In this document: positions 1 through 7,047 of the stretch, piece by piece
How positions within the stretch are numbered: the first letter of the stretch is position 1
How the letters are laid out: every line of letters begins with the position of its first letter
NCBI GenBank assembly: GCA_947177115.1
Contig: CAMWTG010000017.1
Location: 1 to 17,484 of the forward strand
Source of the DNA: an uncultured Clostridia bacterium
GTDB lineage: Bacteria; Bacillota; Clostridia; Oscillospirales; Oscillospiraceae
Length of the DNA stretch: 17,484 nt
Direction: 5' to 3'
Program-made: the position numbers and the translations under genes
Notes under the pieces: generated by a model
The model's database searches: none
The model's input: only the letters and a program-made list of their open reading frames with translations
What the model was told of the DNA's origin: nothing

Positions 1-28
1 TTTTTGTTCACACAAAAAGTACCCGCAG

Positions 29-55
29 GGTCCGGGGGCGCGCAGCCCCCGGGCC
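29..55. repeat. GC-rich hairpin at left window edge
   Basis: An 11-bp stem (29-39 with 45-55, one G-U type pair) closes a five-base loop. Read on the minus strand it lies downstream of hppA and is followed after about ten bases by a short T run (TACTTTTTG). It could be a second terminator of the hppA transcript or part of an intergenic repeat cut by the window edge. The CTTTTT/AAAAAG-type flank resembles the arms of the element between spoVAD and spoVAE. Confidence 0.4.
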
Positions 56-77
56 GATTCAAGAAGAATGTTTCCAT

Positions 78-101
78 GACCGCCCCCCGAAGGGGGCGGT
101 C
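78..101 (-). terminator. Hairpin terminator after hppA
   Basis: GACCGCCCCC at 78-87 pairs perfectly with GGGGGCGGTC at 92-101 across a four-base loop. It begins 17 bases past the hppA stop codon in the direction of transcription. There is no clear U tract after it, so termination may be imperfect, but position and stability fit the end of the hppA transcript. Confidence 0.6.
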
Positions 102-117
102 AGAGAACCTTCTTCTA

Positions 118-2229
118 TTACCCGAATACGTGGAAATTAACAACCACGGTAGCAAAGACGATCGAAACCATGCTCAGCAGTTTGATCAGGATGTTGATGG
201 CAGGACCGGAGGTATCCTTGAACGGATCGCCGATGGTGTCGCCTACAATGGCGGATTTATTGTTCTTGCTCCCCTTTCCGCCGTAGTGGCCGGCCTCTAC
301 GTATTTTTTAGCATTATCCCAGCTGCCGCCGGAGTTGGACATAAACACCGCCAGCAGGAAACCGGAAGCGGTGGCCCCGCACAGCAGGCCGATGACTCCG
401 GCAGGCCCCAGCAGCAGACCGCCTGCAATCGGCACGCCGACCGCGATGAGGGTGGGCACCACCATCTCCTTCAGACTGGCCTTGGTGCAGAGATCCACAC
501 ACCGGGCAAAGTCCGCATCCTTGGTCCCCTCAATGATGCCGGGGATCTCTTTGAACTGCCGCCGGACCTCCAGCACCACGCTGTGGGCCGCTTTGCCCAC
601 GCTGCCCATGGTGATGGCCGCGAAGATGAAGGCCAAGCAGGCTCCCACGAAGATGCCGACCAGCACCACCGGGTTCATGACGCTCATATCCAGTGCCATC
701 TCCGGGGCCAGGGTCTCCACTTTTGCCACATAGGAGGCGATGAGGGCCAGGGCCGTCAGGGCGGCGGAGCCGATGGCGAAGCCCTTGCCGGTGGCTGCGG
801 TGGTGTTGCCAAGGGAATCCAGGGCATCGGTGCGCTCCCGGACAATGGGATCCAGGCCGGACATCTGGGCGATGCCGCCGGCGTTGTCGGCTACGGGGCC
901 GTAGGCATCGGTGGCCAGGGTGATGCCCAGGGTGGAGAGCATGCCTACCGCCGCCAGGGCGATGCCGTAAAGGCCCATGGCGTTCCGGGCGCCGTCATCC
1001 AAGCCCAGGCCGGAGACATAGTAGGCAATGAGGATGCACCCGCTGACCGTCAGCACCGGCAGCATGGTGGAGCGCATGCCCAGGCTCAGGCCATCGATGA
1101 CCAGGGTGGCGGTGCCGGTGACGGAGGACGCCGCCAGATTCTGAGTGGGTACATAGGTGTCGGAGGTGTAGTACTCGGTAAACCGGCCGATCATCACCCC
1201 GGCAAAGAGGCCGGAGAGGATCGCCACGTACAGCCCGATGTAGTCCTTCCCCAGCAGGAACCACACGATGGGGAAGGCGGCAACGGCGATGATAAAGGCG
1301 GAGGTGTTGGTGCCCCGGCGGAGGGCTTTCAGCAGGGTCATCTGGTCGGTGGACTCGCCGGTACGGACCAGCAGAGAGCCGATGATAGAGGCTATCACGC
1401 CCACTGCAGCGATCAGCAGGGGCACCGCAAAGGCGTTGAGGTCGTCAACAGACTCAATGTAGCCGAAAGCGATCACGCCAAGAGAGCAGGAGGAGATGAG
1501 AGAGCCCACATAGGATTCGTACAGGTCCGCGCCCATGCCGGCCACATCGCCTACGTTGTCGCCTACGTTGTCGGCGATGGCGGCAGGGTTCCGGGGATCG
1601 TCCTCGGGGATGCCGGCCTCTACCTTGCCCACCAGGTCCGCGCCCACATCGGCGGCCTTGGTGAAGATACCGCCGCCCACCCGGGCAAACAGGGCCATGG
1701 AGCTGGCGCCCATGCCGAAGGTCAGCATGGCGGCGGTGATGTCGTTCAGGGGCAGATGGAACACGTACTTGAGCAGGATGTACCAGCCGGAGATGTCCAG
1801 CAGGCCCAGCCCCACCACGGTGAAGCCCATGACCGTGCCGGCGGAGAAAGCCACCCGCAGGCCGGAGTTCAGGCTCTCCCGGCAGGCGTTGGCGGTGCGG
1901 GCGTTGGAGGCGGTGGCGATCTTCATGCCCACAAAGCCGCTGAGCCCGGAGAAGAATCCGCCGGTGACAAAGGCGAAGGGAACGAACCAGGTCAGAAAGT
2001 GCAGCGCCGCCATGACGCACAGCACAGCGAACATACACGCGAAGAACACCAGGACCACGCTGTACTGCCGGCGCAGGTACGCGTTGGCGCCCTGCCGGAT
2101 GAAGGAGGCGATCTTCTTCATTTGGTCGGTGCCCTCCGAGAAGGAAAGGGCCCGTTTCGCCATACATACGGCGAACAGCAGTGCGCAGATGGAACCCAGG
2201 GCAGAAAAAATGATAAAATACTGGTTCAT
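118..2229 (-). CDS. hppA: Membrane-bound ion-translocating pyrophosphatase, probably K+-dependent
   Basis: This 703-residue membrane protein couples hydrolysis of pyrophosphate to pumping of Na+ or H+ out of the cytoplasm. Length and the run of hydrophobic helices match the M-PPase family (about 16 membrane segments). The pyrophosphate-binding signature DVGADLVGKVE is at 194-204, followed by the acidic NVGDNVGDVAG stretch at 221-231. The GNTTAATGKG segment from residue 474 has Ala and Gly where K+-independent enzymes carry Lys and Thr, so a K+-dependent enzyme is expected. Glu238, in DLYESY, is in the position of the Na+-pumping clostridial and Thermotoga enzymes rather than one helical turn later as in plant H+ pumps; Na+ transport is therefore inferred, not proven. 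A GGAG ribosome site precedes the ATG. It lies 180 bases downstream of mgtC on the same strand, with a hairpin between them. Confidence 0.95.
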   Translation of the reverse strand: MNQYFIIFSALGSICALLFAVCMAKRALSFSEGTDQMKKIASFIRQGANAYLRRQYSVVLVFFACMFAVLCVMAALHFLTWFVPFAFVTGGFFSGLSGFVGMKIATASNARTANACRESLNSGLRVAFSAGTVMGFTVVGLGLLDISGWYILLKYVFHLPLNDITAAMLTFGMGASSMALFARVGGGIFTKAADVGADLVGKVEAGIPEDDPRNPAAIADNVGDNVGDVAGMGADLYESYVGSLISSCSLGVIAFGYIESVDDLNAFAVPLLIAAVGVIASIIGSLLVRTGESTDQMTLLKALRRGTNTSAFIIAVAAFPIVWFLLGKDYIGLYVAILSGLFAGVMIGRFTEYYTSDTYVPTQNLAASSVTGTATLVIDGLSLGMRSTMLPVLTVSGCILIAYYVSGLGLDDGARNAMGLYGIALAAVGMLSTLGITLATDAYGPVADNAGGIAQMSGLDPIVRERTDALDSLGNTTAATGKGFAIGSAALTALALIASYVAKVETLAPEMALDMSVMNPVVLVGIFVGACLAFIFAAITMGSVGKAAHSVVLEVRRQFKEIPGIIEGTKDADFARCVDLCTKASLKEMVVPTLIAVGVPIAGGLLLGPAGVIGLLCGATASGFLLAVFMSNSGGSWDNAKKYVEAGHYGGKGSKNNKSAIVGDTIGDPFKDTSGPAINILIKLLSMVSIVFATVVVNFHVFG

Positions 2230-2343
2230 AGTTTTTTCTCCTTTTCTCTGAATTTTGATCTATGGGCACCCGCCGGTTGCGCACCCGGGGGTCAGATCCT
2301 GGCTGGAAATGCGGGGAAGCGGTCAATTCGCTCTTGGGAGTTT

Positions 2344-2390
2344 CGAACCACTGATTGAGGAGCTTTATCAGCTTCCCGATCAGTGGTTCG
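2344..2390. repeat. Long hairpin between mgtC and hppA
   Basis: A perfect 12-bp inverted repeat (CGAACCACTGAT at 2344-2355, ATCAGTGGTTCG at 2379-2390) encloses a second, imperfect stem made from GGAGCT and AGCTTCC. It lies 20 bases beyond the mgtC stop codon. No T run follows on the minus strand. It may terminate or attenuate transcription from mgtC into hppA, or stabilise an mRNA end. No convincing hppA promoter was found between the hairpin and the hppA start. Confidence 0.5.
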
Positions 2391-2409
2391 TGTTGATTCT
2401 GCGTTCGGT

Positions 2410-3138
2410 TCAGATCCGGCTCCGGTCGGAGGAGACGGAGCTGGTATGGGGATCCGCGCTCAGGTCGGAGATGAACCTGTGGAGCCGCTCCTCAGAGTGG
2501 CGGCCGCCGAAATCCGCCTTGAATCGGATTTTGAAGCCGGCCTTCACCTCGTCCACATGGACGCTGTTGAGCATGGCGTCCGCCGCTCCCGCCAAGGTAT
2601 GGATCAGCTCCAGCGTCCCTGCCACATCTGTGCAGGTTACGGAAAAAATATACAGGGAGTAGCGGTTGTGAAGAATCTTCTTCTGCAGCCACTCAAAAGC
2701 GATCAATGTGACCATAATGCAGATGCCGCCTACTACGGCCACCATGTAATAGCCGCCGCCCACGGCAACGCCCAGGCAGCCCGTGGCCCAGATGCTGGCC
2801 GCGGTGGTCAGGCCCTTGACGCTGGGGCCCTCCCGCATAATGGTGCCCGCACCCAAAAATCCCAGACCGGTAATGACCTGCGCACTTAAACGGGCAGGGT
2901 CCGGCGTGGCGCCGTAGGGGCGGTACTGCCAGAAAATCAGCTGACTGGTGGTCATGACCGCACAGGCCCCCAGGGCCACCAGCATATGGGTGCGCATACC
3001 GGCAGGACGGTGGGTATACTCCCGCTCCGTGCCGATGACCGCGCCGATCAGCATGGCCAGGACCATCCGCAGGCCGATATCCAAAGGCCCCAGGGCCAGT
3101 CCGCTTACGTCCACTACCGCTACAGGTGTTGATGCCAT
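2410..3138 (-). CDS. MgtC/SapB family membrane protein
   Basis: A 242-residue protein. The N-terminal half is a typical MgtC/SapB domain: hydrophobic helices around residues 15-150, with the family signature of a GAVIGTEREYTHRPAGMRTH loop and then the ITGLGFLGAGTI motif. The soluble C-terminal part from about residue 160 resembles the ACT-like tail found in many members. MgtC proteins are linked to Mg2+ limitation and to modulation of ATP synthase in pathogens, but the role of anaerobe homologues is not established. The start at 3138 (MASTP) is preferred over an in-frame TTG 18 bases upstream because a GGGAGGT ribosome site lies about ten bases before it and overlaps the TTG. It starts 33 bases after the phosphoglycerate mutase stop, so co-transcription is likely. 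Confidence 0.85.
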   Translation of the reverse strand: MASTPVAVVDVSGLALGPLDIGLRMVLAMLIGAVIGTEREYTHRPAGMRTHMLVALGACAVMTTSQLIFWQYRPYGATPDPARLSAQVITGLGFLGAGTIMREGPSVKGLTTAASIWATGCLGVAVGGGYYMVAVVGGICIMVTLIAFEWLQKKILHNRYSLYIFSVTCTDVAGTLELIHTLAGAADAMLNSVHVDEVKAGFKIRFKADFGGRHSEERLHRFISDLSADPHTSSVSSDRSRI

Positions 3139-3171
3139 GGTCGATTTACCTCCCAAAGGTCGATTGCTCTG

Positions 3172-4734
3172 TTACAGGGTATACTGCTGCCCTCTGCCCA
3201 GGGTCATGCACTCATAGGCTTTCTGGATCTTGGCGTAGTTGCCGTCCCGGTCCAGGGCAATGCCCCGGCCCACGCCGTCCACGATCCGGCCCCGGCCCAG
3301 CTTTTCAAGCCGTTCCTCCAGCTGACGCAGCATGGCGGGGGCGGAACCCGGCTCGGTGCTGCGCCCATCGAAAATGATATGGAGGTCGATCTCCTCCACA
3401 CCCTCCGCCATTTCCACCAGCATCAGGGGATAGTCAATGCAGCCGTGGCTGGACTTCTCCGTGAGATAGCTGAGCAGATGCAGAGGCTTATGGTTCTCCC
3501 GGGCGTTGGCAATGGCCTGCAAAAACACAGGATTGATCTTGAAGGATCCGTCCTGGATGGCACGGTCCATCCGTACATCGTCCTGGGCCACCACCCGGCC
3601 CGCGCCCAAGTTGGAGTGGCCCGCCTCGGAGTTGCCGGGTTTCCCGGCCTGGAGGCCCACGTCCTCCCCGGAGGCCCGGAGCTTGCTGTTGGGGTATTGG
3701 GCCAACAGGGCGTCCCAGGCGGGGGTGTCGGCGGAGAAAATGGCATCCTTGTCATCGGCGGTGCCGTAGCCCCAGCCGTCCAGGATGATGAGCATCATCT
3801 TCTGATTGGTAAAGCCCGCCGTCTCAATAAGGGACGCGCCGGTCATTTCCTCCGGCTTTTCCAGTCCCAGCACACTAAGGACCGTGGGCGCCACATCGCC
3901 CAGCCGTCCGTCCCGCAGGGCGACTTCCCGCCCCTGGGGGTCCAGAACGATAAAGGGCACCAGATTGGTGGTGTGGGCCACGTGGGGCTTGCCTTCTTTA
4001 TTATATAGTGTCTCGATGTTGCCGTGGTCGGCGGTGACGGCTACCACGTAGCCATTGGCCTTGGCGTATTCCGCCACCTGGCCCACGTAGCGGCTGACCG
4101 TGGCGGCAGCGGCGAGCTTGGCCTGGGAGTTGGAGGTGTGGCCGATGACATCGCCGTTGGCGAAGTTGGTAAGAATGAAGTCATAACCGCTGTCCACGGC
4201 CCCCTTCACCTTCTCCGCCACCTCCGGCAGACTCAGCTCCGGCTTTTGATCGAAGGGGATACCCTTGGGAGAGGGGACGCACACATCGTCCTCGCCGGGG
4301 AAGGGCTGGTTGTAGCCGCCGTTGAAGAAAAAGGTCACATGGGCGTATTTCTCCGACTCCGCGCAGTGGAACTGGCGCAGCCCCGCCTCGCTTATCACCT
4401 GGGCCAGAGGCTTCCGCACCTTCTCCGGCGCGAAGGCAATGGGCAGGTCTTTGAACTTCTCGTGGTACATGGTCATAATGACGAAGCTCAGATCCTTCAT
4501 ATAGTCCCGCTCAAAATGCGGGAAAGCGGGGTCTACAAAGGCGTCCGTCAGCTCGATCTCCCGCTCGCCTCTCCGGCAGCAGAAGACCACCTGATCGCCG
4601 TCCTTGATCTTGCCCACGGGCGCGCCGTTTTCATCTACCAGAGCCAGAGGCTCCAGATAATAGTCGGTCTGACCCGCTTCATAGGCGGCCTCCACGGCCC
4701 TGGCCAGGGCCTCGCCGCCGGTCATGCTGCTCAT
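3172..4734 (-). CDS. Circularly permuted 2,3-bisphosphoglycerate-independent phosphoglycerate mutase
   Basis: This 520-residue protein has nearly all motifs of Mn2+-dependent iPGM (GpmI; 3-phosphoglycerate to 2-phosphoglycerate), but in permuted order. Residues 1-303 match the usual C-terminal part: EKYAHVTFFFNGG with Lys129, metal ligands Asp195 and His199 in DVIGH, Asp236-His237 in TADHGN, His254 in AHTTN, and EMTGASLI at 297-303. The usual N-terminus then follows: MLIILDGWG with Asp319, catalytic Ser369 in GNSEAGH, His430, Arg458, Arg490 and Arg496. The new ends fall in the loop of the transferase domain after the canonical AY..M..GEG segment. The phosphatase domain thus becomes continuous and the transferase domain split, the reverse of normal. 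The canonical DGRD reads DGRS here, and SDGGVHSH is poorly kept. The start at 4734 has AAAGGAG eight bases upstream. It follows the HAD genes by 72 bases. Confidence 0.9.
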   Translation of the reverse strand: MSSMTGGEALARAVEAAYEAGQTDYYLEPLALVDENGAPVGKIKDGDQVVFCCRRGEREIELTDAFVDPAFPHFERDYMKDLSFVIMTMYHEKFKDLPIAFAPEKVRKPLAQVISEAGLRQFHCAESEKYAHVTFFFNGGYNQPFPGEDDVCVPSPKGIPFDQKPELSLPEVAEKVKGAVDSGYDFILTNFANGDVIGHTSNSQAKLAAAATVSRYVGQVAEYAKANGYVVAVTADHGNIETLYNKEGKPHVAHTTNLVPFIVLDPQGREVALRDGRLGDVAPTVLSVLGLEKPEEMTGASLIETAGFTNQKMMLIILDGWGYGTADDKDAIFSADTPAWDALLAQYPNSKLRASGEDVGLQAGKPGNSEAGHSNLGAGRVVAQDDVRMDRAIQDGSFKINPVFLQAIANARENHKPLHLLSYLTEKSSHGCIDYPLMLVEMAEGVEEIDLHIIFDGRSTEPGSAPAMLRQLEERLEKLGRGRIVDGVGRGIALDRDGNYAKIQKAYECMTLGRGQQYTL

Positions 4735-4806
4735 AGAAATATCTCCTTTCGCCGCCACTGGGCAGCGCAATAAATTTATGTGATATCCGCCGCCGGTTCC
4801 GTCCGG

Positions 4807-5538
4807 TTATTTGATGGACGGGAAAATATCCAGCAGCTGGGCAAAATGGCTGATGAACCGGTCCGGTTTGTTCTCCTCGGTAACGGTCTGCGGCTTCTTG
4901 CCGGGATACTGCACCCCGATGGTCATGCCCAGCCCCGCGGCCTTGGCCCCCACAATATCCCGGGCCAGATTGTCCCCCACGTAGCAGGTCCGTTTGGGGT
5001 CGCTCCCGCATTCCGCCAGGGCGTAGTAATAGATGGCGGGATGGGGTTTCCGAATGAGGCACACGGAGGACTGCTGCACCGTCTTGAAATAGGGCCGCAG
5101 CTGGTCGTGGTCCAACCACTGGTCCACCTCCTCGGTGCCCACCAGGTCGCTGACAATGCCCAGGGTGTACCCTCTGGCATACAGCTCCTTGATGGTCTCA
5201 ATGCCGCCATCGGTGACCACCCGCTCCCCCTTGGTCTTGCGGTAGGCGTAGGTCATCTCGTCCGCCGCCGCCTCTACCTTCTCCCGGGGAAAGTCATAGG
5301 CCAGCCAGCGGGTCCACAGCTCCTTCACCGGAGCCTCGCAATAGAAGGTCAGCGCCCACTCCCGGTACTTGTCATACCGGGGCTCGATGACGTTTTTGTA
5401 GAACTCGATGGGGTCCTCCTCCACGCCCAGCAGGCGGGTGATGGTCTCCTTGGCCTCTCGCTGGTAGGCCTCGTCCTTCCGGATCACCCGGAAAGTGTCC
5501 CCCAGGTCCACAAAAATAGTGTCGATCTGTTTTTCCAT
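4807..5538 (-). CDS. HAD-superfamily hydrolase-like protein, paralogue 1 (last of the tandem set)
   Basis: A 243-residue HAD protein with a C1-type helical cap inferred from the roughly 100 residues between motifs I and II. Motif I is VDLGDT with the nucleophile Asp11, but the usual second aspartate two residues later (general acid/base) is Gly13. Motif II is GIVSD near residue 130, motif III the Lys of IRKPHP, and motif IV GDNLARD. It most resembles sugar-phosphate or nucleotide phosphatases of the HAD-IA group, but no substrate can be assigned. The ATG at 5538 is chosen because an AGGAAAGG ribosome site lies upstream and similarity to the paralogues begins there; the reading frame remains open far upstream with no HAD-like sequence. 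It starts 19 bases after paralogue 2. Confidence 0.88.
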   Translation of the reverse strand: MEKQIDTIFVDLGDTFRVIRKDEAYQREAKETITRLLGVEEDPIEFYKNVIEPRYDKYREWALTFYCEAPVKELWTRWLAYDFPREKVEAAADEMTYAYRKTKGERVVTDGGIETIKELYARGYTLGIVSDLVGTEEVDQWLDHDQLRPYFKTVQQSSVCLIRKPHPAIYYYALAECGSDPKRTCYVGDNLARDIVGAKAAGLGMTIGVQYPGKKPQTVTEENKPDRFISHFAQLLDIFPSIK

Positions 5539-5557
5539 ATGTACCAGCCCCTTTCCT

Positions 5558-6280
5558 TTACTGCAAAATGGGAAGGTCCAGAATCTCCGGGAACTGATGG
5601 ACGATATAGTCTGGCCGGTTCTCATCGGTGATGGTTTTCTTCGCCAGCTTTTCGGGGGAAATAAACAGGATGTTGGCCCCGATGCCCGCCGCCTTGGCGC
5701 CGGTGATGTCCCGGCCCAGGTTGTCAGCCACGCTGACGCACTCCTCCGGCTCCAGGCCCAGCTCTTCGCAGCCCATGCGGTAGATCCTCGGGTCCGGTTT
5801 CCGGATGTGGCACACGGAGGAGAGGACCACCGCGTCAAAATACTGAGCCAGGCCATCTTCCCGCAGCCAGTCGGGGATCTCGTTCTCCCCGATGAGGTTT
5901 GATATGATCCCCAGCCGGTAGCCCCGTTCATAGAGGCCCCGGATCACCTGCAGGCCGCCGGGCACCACATGGCGCAGGCCCTTCACCTGCCGGTACTGAT
6001 AGGTCAGCTCGTGACACACCGCCGCCAGACGCTCCTTGTCCAGCTCCGGCAGCAGCCACTTGTCCCACAGCTCGAAGTCCCCGGCCTCTTTATTCTCTGT
6101 CAGGGCCCAGTCCCGGTAGGGGATGTACCGCTCCTCCACCATGTCGATGAAGCTCTGCACGTCCGTGCGGCCGACCAGCTCCGCCATGCGGGCCTTGGCC
6201 TTTTCCTGGTGCTCGGGATCCTTGCCGCAGATACGCAGCGTCCCGCCCAGGTCAAAAAACACGCCCTTGATCTTCCCCAT
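5558..6280 (-). CDS. HAD-superfamily hydrolase-like protein, paralogue 2
   Basis: A 240-residue HAD protein clearly paralogous to its three neighbours. They share the N-terminal hydrophobic strand and DxG motif, a YR.WAL segment before the cap, the RGY.LGIIS strand, the IRKPDP motif and a PDY.I...PE.LDL-type C-terminus. Motif I is FDLGGT (Asp10, with Gly12 replacing the second aspartate), motif II GIISN, and motif IV ADNLGRD, in which the usual Gly before Asp is Ala. The start at 6280 has an AGGAG ribosome site, and the stop of paralogue 3 lies four bases upstream, so translation is probably coupled. The substrate is unknown. The loss of the general acid/base residue makes ordinary phosphatase activity uncertain. 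Confidence 0.88.
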   Translation of the reverse strand: MGKIKGVFFDLGGTLRICGKDPEHQEKAKARMAELVGRTDVQSFIDMVEERYIPYRDWALTENKEAGDFELWDKWLLPELDKERLAAVCHELTYQYRQVKGLRHVVPGGLQVIRGLYERGYRLGIISNLIGENEIPDWLREDGLAQYFDAVVLSSVCHIRKPDPRIYRMGCEELGLEPEECVSVADNLGRDITGAKAAGIGANILFISPEKLAKKTITDENRPDYIVHQFPEILDLPILQ

Positions 6281-6284
6281 GGCT

Positions 6285-7019
6285 TCAGCTCCTGGGCGGG
6301 AACAGGTCCAGCAGCTCCGGGATGGCCCGGATCCGGTAATCCGGCATCACGGTGGGAGCCTTGCCTTCCCGGTCGGCGGTGCCGGCATCCTCAAAGAGGA
6401 CCATGCAGCCATATCCGGCGTCCACCGCGCCCTCCACGTCCCGCACCGGGTTGTCGCCCACATAGGCGCAGTTCTCCGGCGCGGAACCCGCGCACCGGGA
6501 TGCCAGCAGATAGATGGCGGGATCCGGTTTCCGCAGCCGGACCTTTGAGGACAGGATCACGGTTTTGAAGCAGTCCGCCACGCCATCGCTGCACATCCAG
6601 TCGGGAATCTCCGTCTCGGTGATAGTATTGGCGATGATGCCCAGTTTGTAACCCCGGCGCTTGAGCTCGATCAGGGTCTCCTTCACGCCGTCATGGGGCA
6701 CCCGGCGTCCATCGTGGTCCCGCCACAGCCGGGTCAGCCGGGCCGCGTTGGGCGCGATGCGCTCCGCAGGGAAGTCCGGCAGCAGATACTGCAGCCACAG
6801 CTCCATCTCGGACACGTCCAGCAGGGAATCCTTGGCCAGTTTCCGGTAGGCCTTCCAGTTCTTCGTCAGCTTTTCAAAGAACACATCGTGGGATTCCTCC
6901 GCGCCCACCAGCTCCATCAGCGCCTTGTCCGCAGCGGCGGAGAAAGCCTCGTCTTCCACCACGTAGCGCAGTGTGGCGCCCACATCAAAGAAAATGGTAT
7001 CGATGCTGCGATTCATCAT
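6285..7019 (-). CDS. HAD-superfamily hydrolase-like protein, paralogue 3
   Basis: A 244-residue HAD protein. Motif I is FDVGAT with Asp12 and Gly14 in place of the second aspartate. Motif II reads GIIANT, so the conserved Ser/Thr of this motif is Ala, a second departure from the catalytic consensus. Motif III is the Lys of LRKPDP and motif IV is GDNPVRD. Two consecutive ATGs (7019 and 7016) follow an AGGAGGAG ribosome site; the first is used here. It lies 28 bases after the fourth paralogue and four bases before paralogue 2. The domain plan matches its neighbours, but the sequence is well diverged, so the duplications are not recent. The function is not known. Confidence 0.86.
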   Translation of the reverse strand: MMNRSIDTIFFDVGATLRYVVEDEAFSAAADKALMELVGAEESHDVFFEKLTKNWKAYRKLAKDSLLDVSEMELWLQYLLPDFPAERIAPNAARLTRLWRDHDGRRVPHDGVKETLIELKRRGYKLGIIANTITETEIPDWMCSDGVADCFKTVILSSKVRLRKPDPAIYLLASRCAGSAPENCAYVGDNPVRDVEGAVDAGYGCMVLFEDAGTADREGKAPTVMPDYRIRAIPELLDLFPPRS

Positions 7020-7047
7020 CTCGTCTCCTCCTGTGCGTCCTTTTTAT

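Noticed and set aside
4..2358. 784-codon open frame on the plus strand opposite hppA
   Set aside because: It is the antisense of a GC-rich gene with strong codon bias. The translation is a low-complexity run rich in Gly, His, Gln and Asp without domain motifs, while the other strand encodes a full-length M-PPase.
5539..5931. N-terminal extension of HAD paralogue 1 to 374 residues
   Set aside because: The extra 131 residues are an out-of-frame reading of paralogue 2. HAD similarity and the ribosome site begin at 5538.
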